A stretch of 56,660 nucleotides of DNA from Bryobacteraceae bacterium (lineage in GTDB: Bacteria > Acidobacteriota > Terriglobia > Bryobacterales > Bryobacteraceae): NCBI GenBank assembly GCA_030041495.1, contig JASHNT010000044.1, positions 1-56,660 on the forward strand, in the 5' to 3' direction. The notes under the pieces were generated by a model, which was not told the DNA's origin, searched no databases, and saw nothing but the letters and a program-made list of their open reading frames with translations. Position 1 is the stretch's first letter. Each line of letters opens with the position of its first letter. Below are positions 18,009 through 26,205 of the stretch, in pieces. The translations under genes were made by a program, and so were the position numbers.

Positions 18009-18881
18009 ATGCCTGGCTTCACTGATGCCACTGCCGCTCAAATGAGCTTCGAAGCACAAGGCCGACACGCCAAACAAGAACAGGTGGATTCCCTGGAGAA
18101 GGAAGTCAAGCGCCTGCGTAGAGAGGTGCAGGACCTGGAGATTGCGCTCTTGACCTCGAATGAGCACGGCGATTACCTGGAGGATCACCTTTATCGGATC
18201 AGCACCAGCCTCGCGGCGGAGGTGCGGGAGCGTCAAGCAGCAGAAGAAAAGCTGCAAAAACTGCTGGAATCGATCAGACGCGAAAAAGGGGATCTGGAGA
18301 TCCTGATCCAGATTCTGAACGACCAGGGCGACATGTCGGCCGAGGAAAGCGAGAACGCGCGCATCGATGGATTGACCAAGATCGCGAACCGGCGGCGTTT
18401 TGACGAGTATCTCCAGGCCGAATGGAGCCGTCACGCGCGGCTCCAGCGGCCGCTGACGCTCATTCTGTGTGACGTGGATCTTTTCAAGCCATTCAACGAC
18501 CATTACGGCCACCTGGCCGGCGACGAGTGCCTGAAGCAGGTGGCCGCGGCCGTCAGCCAGTGCGTCCGGCCCGGCGACCTGGTGGCGCGCTACGGAGGAG
18601 AGGAGTTCGCCGTCGTGCTGCCGCAGATGGAGGGCGAGGCGGCCTACTGCATTGCAGAGCGCATTCGCGCCGCGGTGGAATCGGCGGGACTGCCGCACCC
18701 GGATTCCAAAGTTTCCGCCTACGTCACGCTAAGCATCGGTGTGGCGTGGCGGGTGCCTCCGGAGCACGCGAGGCCGGACGCTCGCGCGCTGATTGAGCAG
18801 GCGGACCGGAGCCTGTACCAGGCCAAGAAAGACGGAAGAAACCGCGTGAGTTGTTACGAAGAGGAGAGTGCCAGAGCATGA
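18009..18881 (+). CDS. Diguanylate cyclase (coiled coil-GGDEF)
   Basis: Makes cyclic di-GMP from two GTP. The N-terminal 110 residues are coiled coil (QVDSLEKEVKRLRREVQDLEIA, AAEEKLQKLLESIRREK). The GGDEF domain starts at DGLTKIANRRRFDEYL, continues LILCDVDLFKPFNDHYGHLAGDECL and has an intact RYGGEEFAVVLPQ active site. An RPGD inhibitory I-site stands five residues before GGEEF, so product inhibition is expected. No membrane segment, so it is cytosolic. Start ATG 18009, 4 bp after the phosphatase stop. Its stop overlaps the next start as ATGA. Confidence 0.94.
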   Translation: MPGFTDATAAQMSFEAQGRHAKQEQVDSLEKEVKRLRREVQDLEIALLTSNEHGDYLEDHLYRISTSLAAEVRERQAAEEKLQKLLESIRREKGDLEILIQILNDQGDMSAEESENARIDGLTKIANRRRFDEYLQAEWSRHARLQRPLTLILCDVDLFKPFNDHYGHLAGDECLKQVAAAVSQCVRPGDLVARYGGEEFAVVLPQMEGEAAYCIAERIRAAVESAGLPHPDSKVSAYVTLSIGVAWRVPPEHARPDARALIEQADRSLYQAKKDGRNRVSCYEEESARA

Positions 18882-19486
18882 CACCGGAACAGACTTTCGG
18901 GCACTATTCGGGGGCCGAAAAGCCGTGCGAGTATCTGACCATGGTCTTTTCGCCGCTCAGCGTGCCACTGCGGTCGCGCTGGCGCAACAACGGACTGTCC
19001 GCGGACTTCCTGGGCGACTACGTCACCACCTTTCTGCCGGCCGGCAACGGCACCGCGGCCGCGTACATCCAGACGGAAATCCGCCACGCTGTGACTTACA
19101 TCGCCAATGAGCTGCTGGAGAATGCGATGAAGTATCACGAACACACTGCCGATATCCCCATCGGGCTGCATCTGGAGCTGTGTGCGGACCACATCACGGT
19201 GAGCGCCACCAACGGGGTTGGGCCGAACCAGGCGGAGCGCTACCGCACGTTTATCGAAAACATTTTGAACGAGGGGGACGTGAGCCAGCGGATTGTGCAG
19301 CAATTGGAGGATACGGCAGCCGGGAAGGACTCCAGTTCCTCGTGCCTGGGCCTGTTGACAATCATGAACGATTACGGCGCGGAGCTCGGCTGGCATTTCG
19401 AGCAGCACGCGACATTTCAAGAGTTGATGACGGTCACGACTCGCGCGGTTTTACGTCTGAAGATGCTTACGGGAGTAGCCGCATGA
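18878..19486 (+). CDS. HATPase-like regulator of the slr1658 type (possible switch kinase)
   Basis: A 202-residue protein with an N-box-like stretch, YIANELLENAMKYHEHTADIP, as in GHKL ATPases. A C-terminal SSCLGLLTIMNDYGAELGWHFE occupies the G-box region. I relate it to the slr1658-type superfamily found beside SpoIIE phosphatases, and infer a role as serine kinase/anti-sigma-like switch partner of the STAS-like protein. The glycine box is weaker than in RsbW, so catalysis is uncertain. ATG 18878 overlaps the cyclase stop and its own stop overlaps the next ATG. Confidence 0.75.
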   Translation: MTPEQTFGHYSGAEKPCEYLTMVFSPLSVPLRSRWRNNGLSADFLGDYVTTFLPAGNGTAAAYIQTEIRHAVTYIANELLENAMKYHEHTADIPIGLHLELCADHITVSATNGVGPNQAERYRTFIENILNEGDVSQRIVQQLEDTAAGKDSSSSCLGLLTIMNDYGAELGWHFEQHATFQELMTVTTRAVLRLKMLTGVAA

Positions 19487-19830
19487 AGACGATAGGCGGA
19501 GAAAACTTCGAGGTTCGGCTTGACGAGGACAATTTCACCGTCTTCTTCAAGGGAGCGCTGCGGCTGTCGGGCATGGAAGATTACGCGCCGATCCTCGACA
19601 TGCTCAAAAGCACGCTGGCGAATCCGGAAGCGCCCATCGTGCTCGATTTGAGGGAACTGGACTTTCTGAACAGCTCCGGAATCACGATGTTCTCGCGCTT
19701 TGTCATCGAGGCTCGCGACCGGTCGGGCGTGACTCTGCAGTTTCTGGCTACGGAGGCGGTTCCGTGGCAGCACCGGTCGCTCAAGAACCTGCAGCGGTTG
19801 ATGCCGTCGTTGCAAATCTGCCTGAGCTGA
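19483..19830 (+). CDS. STAS-like protein of the slr1659 type (phospho-switch target)
   Basis: A 115-residue single-domain protein. VFFKGALRLSGMEDYAPILDML, then IVLDLRELDFLNSSGITMFSRFVIEA, matches a STAS anti-anti-sigma fold. The NSSG in the loop is the equivalent of the phosphorylated D/NSSG of SpoIIAA/RsbV. ATG 19483 overlaps the previous stop by ATGA. It is the last gene of the operon and the likely substrate shared by the phosphatase and the HATPase-like protein. The final target (sigma factor, cyclase or other) is not encoded nearby. Confidence 0.78.
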   Translation: MKTIGGENFEVRLDEDNFTVFFKGALRLSGMEDYAPILDMLKSTLANPEAPIVLDLRELDFLNSSGITMFSRFVIEARDRSGVTLQFLATEAVPWQHRSLKNLQRLMPSLQICLS

Positions 19831-19860
19831 GCCACCTGACCTTGAGTTGCGACCGGTTTG

Positions 19861-20178
19861 CTAGTTCTTGCCGTTAGTGTGCTCGGCGGTGATGGCCCGG
19901 ATCAGCGCGTCGAGATTGTCTTCGATGCGGCGCATGCGGGTGTCGGCGGATTAGACAAAGCGGGCGACGAGTTCGTTGGTCTCGGCGAGCGCATCTTCGA
20001 TGCGGGCCATCCTCGCGGACGAGGATTCCTCGATGCGGGTCATTCTGGCTGACGACGAATCGATGTAAGCGCCGGCCGATTTCATGAGATCGCTAAGGGT
20101 CTGCTGATTCAGACTATGCACGTGGGCAATTACGGCCAAGTCCCGTTCGATTTTCTCGAATCTCTCTTCCGCAGTCAT
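19861..20178 (-). pseudogene. Small coiled-coil repeat protein interrupted by an in-frame TAA
   Basis: ATG 20178 starts MTAEERFEKIERDLAVIAHVH. 11-residue repeats follow (SSSARMTRIEE, SSSARMARIED), then ALAETNELVARFV. Codon 76 is TAA (19951-19953). The frame then continues SADTRMRRIEDNLDALIRAI and ends with TAG at 19861-19863, clearly in register with the repeat. The intact product would be about 105 residues of coiled coil. Function unknown. A single-base change from CAA, GAA or AAA explains the stop. Confidence 0.65.
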
Positions 20179-20209
20179 GATTTGAGTTTTGCCCGTTCGG
20201 AGATGCGTG

Positions 20210-21814
20210 TCAACCCGAGATCGGACCATCGCCGGCGGCGAGCGCGGCTACGATTTGTTCCTTCAGCTCGGCCGCGGATTCGATAGCGGATTCAAGGGCG
20301 ATCCGGTAAACGATGATTCCGGCGACGGCATCGAAGGCGAGCACCAGGAAGAAGGCAAGCTCGCTTTCGAAGGCGTAGCGCGCCAGGTAGGCAAGCGCAG
20401 CCGGGAAAAACGCGACCGGGTAGACCACCAAAAGAATCGCTTGCAACCGGCCGGCTGCGCCGGAGCGGAAAGAGGAATCCGGATTCACCCCTCGGGCGTT
20501 GCGCACCGACATGAGATTTCCGGCGCACAGCAGAAAGAGGCTGACGACGGCGGCGACCGAAAACGCCTCGGCCAGCTTGACGGCATTCAAAGGCATGCCC
20601 AGGAACGCGCAAACCGTGGTGACGGCGCAGATCTCAAGCAGGATGAAGAGAATCGCGCCGAGATTTTTTCCGATAAGCACCTTGGAAAACGGGATGGGCG
20701 CGAGGAAATAGATTTGCGCGGCGGAGCGGTCGAAGCCGAAGGAATTCCAAAAGCAGACTTCGCTCAGCAGCAGCAATGAATAGACGCTGACGACGGTGAG
20801 ATAGTTCGCGCCGAGGAAGGACTGGGTCGCGCCGGAACGGCCCAGAGCGATCGGCAGCCATATGACCAGTCCGAAGGTGAAGCCCATGAGAAAGACCAAC
20901 CGGAAACGAGGCGAGCGGGCGAGCGAGCGCAACTCTTTTTCAATCAGGGCTCCCAAAGGATCGCGGAACAGAGCGGAGGGGAAGCGATAGAAACGCTCGA
21001 TGGGGCGGAGGCCAGAGGGGTTTGAAGGCGCGCGGCTGGCGCCGGCTTCCGCGGGATCGAAGGTCAGGGTCCGCGAGAATTGCCACAGGCCGAATGCGGA
21101 GGCGATGACGCACCAGGCGAACAGGTAGGTGAGGGAGAGCGCGGCATCGCGGCCCTGAGCGAGGTTAGAGGCGGCGGACCAGGGCCAGACTTTGAAAATG
21201 TCGGCGCTGGCCACGATGCGAAAGCCTCCGCCAAGAGTGCCGCGCGCGAGGATCAGTTGCAGGCTGCCCGCGCCAAGCACCAGAACGAAGAAGGCAATTT
21301 CGCGAAGGCGCTTATGAGCCAGGAGCCGCACCACCAGATCGCGCATACCGACCGCGACCAAAAGATTGAAGACCATGTACAAGAGGATGCCGATGGCTCC
21401 GGCGTCGGGCAGGCCGGGGTTGACGAGGATACCGGTGAAGACGCCTAGCAGCACCAGGCACATTTCGATACCGGCGGTGACGCGCAGCAGGACTTCGATG
21501 GCGAAGAGCTGACGGACCGGGATCGGATAGGCTTTGAGCTTGCGCATCTCGAGCGCCGATCCGGTGGCGGCCATGAGCAACGGCACAACCTGCCAATACA
21601 GGAACACGAGCAGCAAACCGCCGGGCAGAGCGGAGTGGATCAGTTCGAGGTTAGAGGGATCGGAGACGAGGTGCGCGGCAGCTATGGCTGCCACGAGCCA
21701 ACCTCCATACCAGATGGCTCCAATGAGGGATACCCAGGCGATTCCTCCGCTGCGAGGATAAAAGTTGCGGACCGTGCGCCACTGGGCCCAGAGGATGGCG
21801 CGGGCTTGATTCAT
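20210..21814 (-). CDS. ABC-2 type exporter permease
   Basis: A 534-residue integral membrane protein. Many hydrophobic segments are visible: IAWVSLIGAIWYGGWLVAAIAAAH, ALPGGLLLVFLYWQVVPLLMAA, MCLVLLGVFTGILV, IGILLYMVFNLLVAVGM, LFAWCVIASAFGLW, YLTVVSVYSLLLLSEVCF, LFILLEICAVTTVCAFLG and AILLVVYPVAFFPAALAYLA. A central cytoplasmic loop holds DPLGALIEKELRSLARSPRFR. Its start overlaps the ATPase stop as ATGA (21811-21814), giving a two-gene ABC exporter. Substrate unknown. Confidence 0.85.
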   Translation of the reverse strand: MNQARAILWAQWRTVRNFYPRSGGIAWVSLIGAIWYGGWLVAAIAAAHLVSDPSNLELIHSALPGGLLLVFLYWQVVPLLMAATGSALEMRKLKAYPIPVRQLFAIEVLLRVTAGIEMCLVLLGVFTGILVNPGLPDAGAIGILLYMVFNLLVAVGMRDLVVRLLAHKRLREIAFFVLVLGAGSLQLILARGTLGGGFRIVASADIFKVWPWSAASNLAQGRDAALSLTYLFAWCVIASAFGLWQFSRTLTFDPAEAGASRAPSNPSGLRPIERFYRFPSALFRDPLGALIEKELRSLARSPRFRLVFLMGFTFGLVIWLPIALGRSGATQSFLGANYLTVVSVYSLLLLSEVCFWNSFGFDRSAAQIYFLAPIPFSKVLIGKNLGAILFILLEICAVTTVCAFLGMPLNAVKLAEAFSVAAVVSLFLLCAGNLMSVRNARGVNPDSSFRSGAAGRLQAILLVVYPVAFFPAALAYLARYAFESELAFFLVLAFDAVAGIIVYRIALESAIESAAELKEQIVAALAAGDGPISG

Positions 21815-22569
21815 AACCAATCCAGCGTTTCGATGCTGCGCTCGACGCCGACGGCGCGGACAAAGGCGTCTTCAAGCGTAACAGCCTCGTCGCGCAGCTC
21901 GTCCATGGAGCCCTGGAGCACCAGCCGGCCGTCGCGAATGATGGCGACGCGGTCGCACAGGCGTTCGACGACTTCGAGGACGTGCGAGGTAAGGAAGATG
22001 GTTGCACCGTGGCGGACCTGATCGAGCAGAATATCTTTCATGAGGCGCGCGCCGACGGCGTCGACGCCTTCGAAGGGCTCGTCCATGAGGAACAGCCTGG
22101 GGCGATGAATCAAAGCAGCGGCCATGGCGACGCGCTTGCGCATGCCCTTGGAGTACTCGGCGATGAGCTTATTGCGAGCGGAGTCGAGCTCGAACAGCTC
22201 GAGCAATTCACGGGCGCGTCCGCGGGCGACGGACCGGTCAAGGCCATAGATGCGGCCGACGAACTCGATGAACTCGCCGCCGGAGAGGTGATCGAAGAGC
22301 AGGGATTCGTCGGGCACTAGACCGATTTGCTGCTTGATTTCTAGGGCTTTTTCAGGCATGGGCAGGCCTAACAGCGAGATGGAGCCGGCCGTGGGCGGGG
22401 CGAGGCCCATTAACATCTTGATGGTGGTGGTTTTGCCCGCGCCGTTGGGACCGAGAAATCCGAAGAAGCAGCCGCCCGGGACGGTAAGCGTCAAGCCGTC
22501 CACAGCGGCTTTATTTCCATACACTTTCCGAAGGTTATGGATTTCGATGACAGGACCGGCTTCGCCCAT
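21811..22569 (-). CDS. ABC exporter ATP-binding protein
   Basis: A 252-residue ABC ATPase pairing with the downstream permease. Walker A is FLGPNGAGKTTTIKML, the signature is EYSKGMRKRVAMAAAL and Walker B is LFLMDEPFEGVD. The H-loop is TIFLTSHVLEVVERL. The C-terminal extension is short. EYSKGMRKR in place of LSGGQ is common among ABC-2 drug or lipid exporters. First gene of the operon. Confidence 0.93.
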   Translation of the reverse strand: MGEAGPVIEIHNLRKVYGNKAAVDGLTLTVPGGCFFGFLGPNGAGKTTTIKMLMGLAPPTAGSISLLGLPMPEKALEIKQQIGLVPDESLLFDHLSGGEFIEFVGRIYGLDRSVARGRARELLELFELDSARNKLIAEYSKGMRKRVAMAAALIHRPRLFLMDEPFEGVDAVGARLMKDILLDQVRHGATIFLTSHVLEVVERLCDRVAIIRDGRLVLQGSMDELRDEAVTLEDAFVRAVGVERSIETLDWL

Positions 22570-22606
22570 GCGTGCTTCTATCCGCTGCTTACTATCCTAT
22601 CGGATG

Positions 22607-22633
22607 GGGCAGTACTAAACCGGAGTGCTGCCC
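22607..22633. repeat. Hairpin between fliS and the ABC exporter
   Basis: GGGCAGTACT (22607-22616) pairs with AGTGCTGCCC (22624-22633) around a 7-nt loop, with one wobble position. It follows the fliS stop on the minus strand and precedes the ABC ATPase. There is no T-run, so it is a weak terminator or an RNA structure. Confidence 0.5.
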
Positions 22634-22670
22634 AAGTGAAATTGTCGAGTTTTTCGCTCGGTGAGAAACC

Positions 22671-23099
22671 TTAGGCGACGGATAAGGCCGCAGTCTTGTG
22701 CTCTTTTTGAGACTCGGACGAGGCCTGGGATGAGGCGGTATGAGCGGATTGCCAGGCCTCGGCCAGAGTGCTCAGCAGGGTCTCGACTTCGTCCAGCGGT
22801 GCGGGGGACTGCTGGACGTTGGCCTCAAGAAGGCGGGTTTGAAGGTAGGAGTAGAGGCCAGCGAGGCGGCGGCTGAGTTCCCCGCCGTGGGAGTGGTCGA
22901 GCGAGGCGGCGAGTTCAGCGAGGATGTTCCAGGCGCGGTTGATGTTGCGGGAGCGGCCGCGGATATCGCCATTTTGGATGCAAACCCGGGCGGAGCGCGA
23001 GGCGTCGATGGCGCCGCGGTGCAGCAGCCAGACCAGCTTCAGCGGGTCCGCGCCCAGAACTTCGGCTTCCAGATATCGATGGTAAGCGGTATTGATCAT
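22671..23099 (-). CDS. fliS: Flagellar export chaperone FliS
   Basis: Binds unpolymerised flagellin in the cytosol. The 142-aa sequence shows the family pattern: AYHRYLEAEVLGADPLKLVWLLHRGAIDASRSA, then NINRAWNILAELAASLDHSHGGELSRRLAGLYSYLQTRLLEAN. A low-complexity tail (SSQASSESQKEHKTAALSVA) follows. It lies 12 bp downstream of flaG on the same strand. No fliD, flagellin or other flagellar gene is visible, so this is a small outlying flagellar unit. Confidence 0.88.
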   Translation of the reverse strand: MINTAYHRYLEAEVLGADPLKLVWLLHRGAIDASRSARVCIQNGDIRGRSRNINRAWNILAELAASLDHSHGGELSRRLAGLYSYLQTRLLEANVQQSPAPLDEVETLLSTLAEAWQSAHTASSQASSESQKEHKTAALSVA

Positions 23100-23111
23100 G
23101 CCGTTGTGTGA

Positions 23112-23387
23112 TTACTCTTTGTTCAACTCTTCGGCCATGCGGAGCAGATATTCAGCGGGGATTTGCTGAAGAACATTTCCGGTACTTTTGTTGATCAGGC
23201 GGACCACCACGATGTGCGCGGCGCGATCCACGCTATAAGTGAGCTCATTGTCCTGGCCGAAGGCTCCGCTGGCATTGACGGCGGCGACAGCGCGAATGAG
23301 GGAGCGCCGATCGTCGCTTAAAGCGCTGGCGGAGGGAAGGTCCAGAAGCCCGGCCGGGGCGATATTGTTTCCCGATGCAATATTCAT
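23112..23387 (-). CDS. flaG: FlaG-family flagellar protein
   Basis: About 91 aa from ATG 23387 (MNIASGNNIAPAG). The C-terminal domain LTYSVDRAAHIVVVRLINKSTGNVLQQIPAEYLLRMAEEL is the FlaG signature (VR..D..TGEV.RQIP). It affects filament length in other bacteria. Upstream of fliS by 12 bp. The longer frame to 23414 lacks family support. Confidence 0.85.
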   Translation of the reverse strand: MNIASGNNIAPAGLLDLPSASALSDDRRSLIRAVAAVNASGAFGQDNELTYSVDRAAHIVVVRLINKSTGNVLQQIPAEYLLRMAEELNKE

Positions 23388-23544
23388 AACGCCACCATCG
23401 ACGAATGCAATCAAAGCCAGGAACGTTAGGTTCCAACGGTCTTATCGGTGGCCCAGGCGACTGTATGAGGCGAACGGCGCTCAGCTTTCAGCAATCCGCT
23501 TTCAGCCGCCAGAGAACGGCGCCGCAAGCCGAAGACTCAACCCT

Positions 23545-24099
23545 CTACGCCAGATTCAGCACTTTGGCGGTGGTGTGCTTGTCCTGTTCGATTTTCTTCT
23601 GCAGCAGAGTGATCGCGTAGATGAGCTGTTCCGGACGCGGAGGGCAGCCGGGCACGTAGACATCCACCGGGATCACCTGATTCACCGGCACCAGGGCGTA
23701 GTTGGAGAAGACTCCCGTGGAGGTGGCGCAGGCCCCCATGGAGATGACCCACTTGGGCTCCGGCATCTGCTCATACAGGCGGCGGATGACCGGCGCCATT
23801 TTGTTGGAGACGCGGCCGGCGATGATCATCAGGTCGCTCTGGCGCGGGGAGCCACGCATGACCTCGGCTCCAAAGCGCGAAATGTCGAAGCGCGAGGCAA
23901 TCATGGACATCATCTCGATGGCGCAGCAGGCCAAGCCGAAGCTCATCGGCCAAATGGCGTTCTTGCGGGCCCAATTGATGAGTTTGTCCAACTTGGTGAG
24001 CAGCAGCGTCTCACCGAAAGCCTCGTCCGGCTCCGGTTCTTCATCGACGCGGGCAAACAGCTCGGGTGGTTGGCTGAGATGAAAGGTGGCTTCGTCCAC
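23545..24099 (-). CDS. nuoB: NADH-quinone oxidoreductase subunit B
   Basis: The 184-aa subunit of complex I carrying cluster N2. Cysteine ligands are visible in [20 protein letters not shown] and [38 protein letters not shown] is typical. The C-terminal end ([20 protein letters not shown]) is short. Unlike the usual nuo operon, no nuoA, nuoC or other subunit is adjacent; the neighbours are flaG and malQ. An isolated copy, or a relocated one, is likely. Confidence 0.93.
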   Translation of the reverse strand: MDEATFHLSQPPELFARVDEEPEPDEAFGETLLLTKLDKLINWARKNAIWPMSFGLACCAIEMMSMIASRFDISRFGAEVMRGSPRQSDLMIIAGRVSNKMAPVIRRLYEQMPEPKWVISMGACATSTGVFSNYALVPVNQVIPVDVYVPGCPPRPEQLIYAITLLQKKIEQDKHTTAKVLNLA

Positions 24100-24162
24100 G
24101 GCTTCATTATCGCATGAGCGAACCCGGAGACCGAAACGCCAGCCGGCACACTAGACTGGAGA

Positions 24163-26154
24163 ATGGACCAAGATTTCGGAATCGAGCCGGAGTATACTGA
24201 CACGTGGGGGCGGAGGCACACGCCTTCGGAGGAGACGCGCCGGTTGATCCTGGCGGCGCTTGGGCCGGGTGCGGCAGATAAGCCTCCCGATCAATCTCTA
24301 CTTGACGGAACCTTCGTGGTGCGCGATGACGCGGAGTGGATTCCGCTGCGCGTGCCGGAAGAACGCGCGGGCTTTTCGGTGAAGTTTGAGATGCACTGGG
24401 AGGACGGCGACATCGAGCATTACTCGCATTGCTTGCCGGAGCTGAAGCGCGCCGAGGACGGGCGCGCGCAGCTTCCCCTGCCGCGCAACTTGCGGCTGGG
24501 TTATCACCGCATTCGCGTGTGCTGGATGGCGCAGCCGAAGCTGGAGGTGCTGGGCGAGGCCCACTTGATCGTCTGTCCGAAGCGGGCGCGGGCGTTTTCC
24601 GGGCGCACCGCGGGAGTAGCGCTGAGCCTGTACGGGCTGCGCTCCGCACGGGACTGGGGCTGCGGTGACTTGACGGACTTGTGCTCGGCCATCGACGTGT
24701 TCGCGCGAGCCGGCGCGCACTTCGTCGCGCTGAACCCGCTTCACGCCATCGCCAACCGGCAACCGTATAACACCAGTCCGTATTTGCCGCAAAGCTCGCT
24801 GTTTCGGAATTTTATTTACATCGATGTGGAGAAAACACCGGGATATTCAAGGGCGGAATGGAGCGACAGGGAAGCGGCGGATCTGCGCGAGAGCGAGTGG
24901 GTGGAGTATGAGCCGGTAGCGAGGCTGAAGCTGGCGGTGCTCAGTAGCGCGTTCGACCGGTTTCTGGAATACGGAGGGTCGACGGAGTTTGACGCTTACG
25001 CGCAAATGGGCGGACAGGCTCTCGATGACTTCGCCGTATACTGTGCTCTGGATGAAGAGATGCACCGGCGCGACGCGAAGGTGTGGCTGTGGACCGAGTG
25101 GCCGGAAGAGTATCGCGATCCCGGCTCGGACGCAGTGAAGGAGCTCGCGCGGGAACATCGCGCGCGGGTGCTGTTCTTCAAGTTTCTGCAATGGCTATTG
25201 GACCGCCAGATTGCTCAGGCGCACGCCCACGCGAAGGCCCGGGGAATGAAGATCGGACTATATCACGACCTGGCTCTGGCGACGGACCGCTTCGGCGCGG
25301 ATTTGTGGGCACACCGGGCGTTCTATGTTTCCGGGTGTCACGTGGGTGCGCCGCCGGACGATTTTGCTCCCAATGGGCAGGACTGGGGCTTTCCACCGCC
25401 GAATCGCGAGGCGCATCGCGCGGATGGCTACCGGCTATTCGCGCATACCATCCGCAACAGCGCCCGCCATGGAGGGGCGCTGCGGATCGACCACGTGATG
25501 CGATTCTTCCGCCTGTATTGGATACCCGATGGAAAATCCGCGGCCGAGGGAGCCTACGTGCGGGATTACGCAGAAGACTTACTGGGCGTGCTGGCTCTGG
25601 AGAGCCAGCGCAACGGATTCATCGTGGTGGGCGAGGACTTGGGGACCGTCACCGGCGAGGTGCGATGGCGGTTGGCGGAAGCCGGCATCCTGGGTTACCG
25701 GCTGCTGTGGTTCGAGAGAAACGGCGACGGAAGCTTTCGGGCTCCGGGCGAGTATGCGCAGCAAGCGGCGGTCTCGACAACCACGCACGACTTGGCGACG
25801 CTGGCGGGGTTCTTCACGGGCCAGGACATCGAGGCGCGGAGAGCCGCGGGGTTGATCGGGGACGAGGCGTACGCGGCGCAGTGGGAGGCGCGGCGGCGCG
25901 AGGTCGACAACCTGAACCGCGCACTGGAGGGAGCGGGATTTGCGAGCGATCCGCTGGCGTTTGTGCTGGCGACGCCGTGCTCGCTAGCAGTGATCAATCA
26001 GGAGGATTTGACAGGCGAGGTCGATCAGCAGAATTTGCCCGCCAGCACGTGGCAGTATCCGAATTGGCGGCGCAAGATGAGGTTCACTGTGGAGGAGCTC
26101 GGGCCACTGGAGGAGAATTTGCGCAGCAGGATCGAGCGGTCGGGGCGAATGTAG
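24163..26154 (+). CDS. malQ: 4-alpha-glucanotransferase (GH77)
   Basis: Transfers alpha-1,4-glucan segments (disproportionating enzyme). 663 aa with an N-terminal beta extension (VVRDDAEWIPLRVPEE, ELKRAEDGRAQLPLPRNLRLGYHRIRV). The GH77 barrel starts at GVALSLYGLRSARDWGCGDLTDL. Landmarks are LNPLHAI, NTSPYLPQSSLFRN, IGLYHDLALATDRFGADLW, GAPPDDFAPNGQDWGFPP, LRIDHVMRFFRLYWIP (nucleophile Asp), VVGEDLGTVTGEVR (acid/base Glu) and STTTHDLATL (third acid). ATG 24163 follows GGAG closely. Divergent from nuoB. Confidence 0.94.
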   Translation: MDQDFGIEPEYTDTWGRRHTPSEETRRLILAALGPGAADKPPDQSLLDGTFVVRDDAEWIPLRVPEERAGFSVKFEMHWEDGDIEHYSHCLPELKRAEDGRAQLPLPRNLRLGYHRIRVCWMAQPKLEVLGEAHLIVCPKRARAFSGRTAGVALSLYGLRSARDWGCGDLTDLCSAIDVFARAGAHFVALNPLHAIANRQPYNTSPYLPQSSLFRNFIYIDVEKTPGYSRAEWSDREAADLRESEWVEYEPVARLKLAVLSSAFDRFLEYGGSTEFDAYAQMGGQALDDFAVYCALDEEMHRRDAKVWLWTEWPEEYRDPGSDAVKELAREHRARVLFFKFLQWLLDRQIAQAHAHAKARGMKIGLYHDLALATDRFGADLWAHRAFYVSGCHVGAPPDDFAPNGQDWGFPPPNREAHRADGYRLFAHTIRNSARHGGALRIDHVMRFFRLYWIPDGKSAAEGAYVRDYAEDLLGVLALESQRNGFIVVGEDLGTVTGEVRWRLAEAGILGYRLLWFERNGDGSFRAPGEYAQQAAVSTTTHDLATLAGFFTGQDIEARRAAGLIGDEAYAAQWEARRREVDNLNRALEGAGFASDPLAFVLATPCSLAVINQEDLTGEVDQQNLPASTWQYPNWRRKMRFTVEELGPLEENLRSRIERSGRM

Positions 26155-26205
26155 AAACCCCACACGCGGTCACTCCGGCCGCACCGGCGACCATTCCTGT
26201 CGCCG

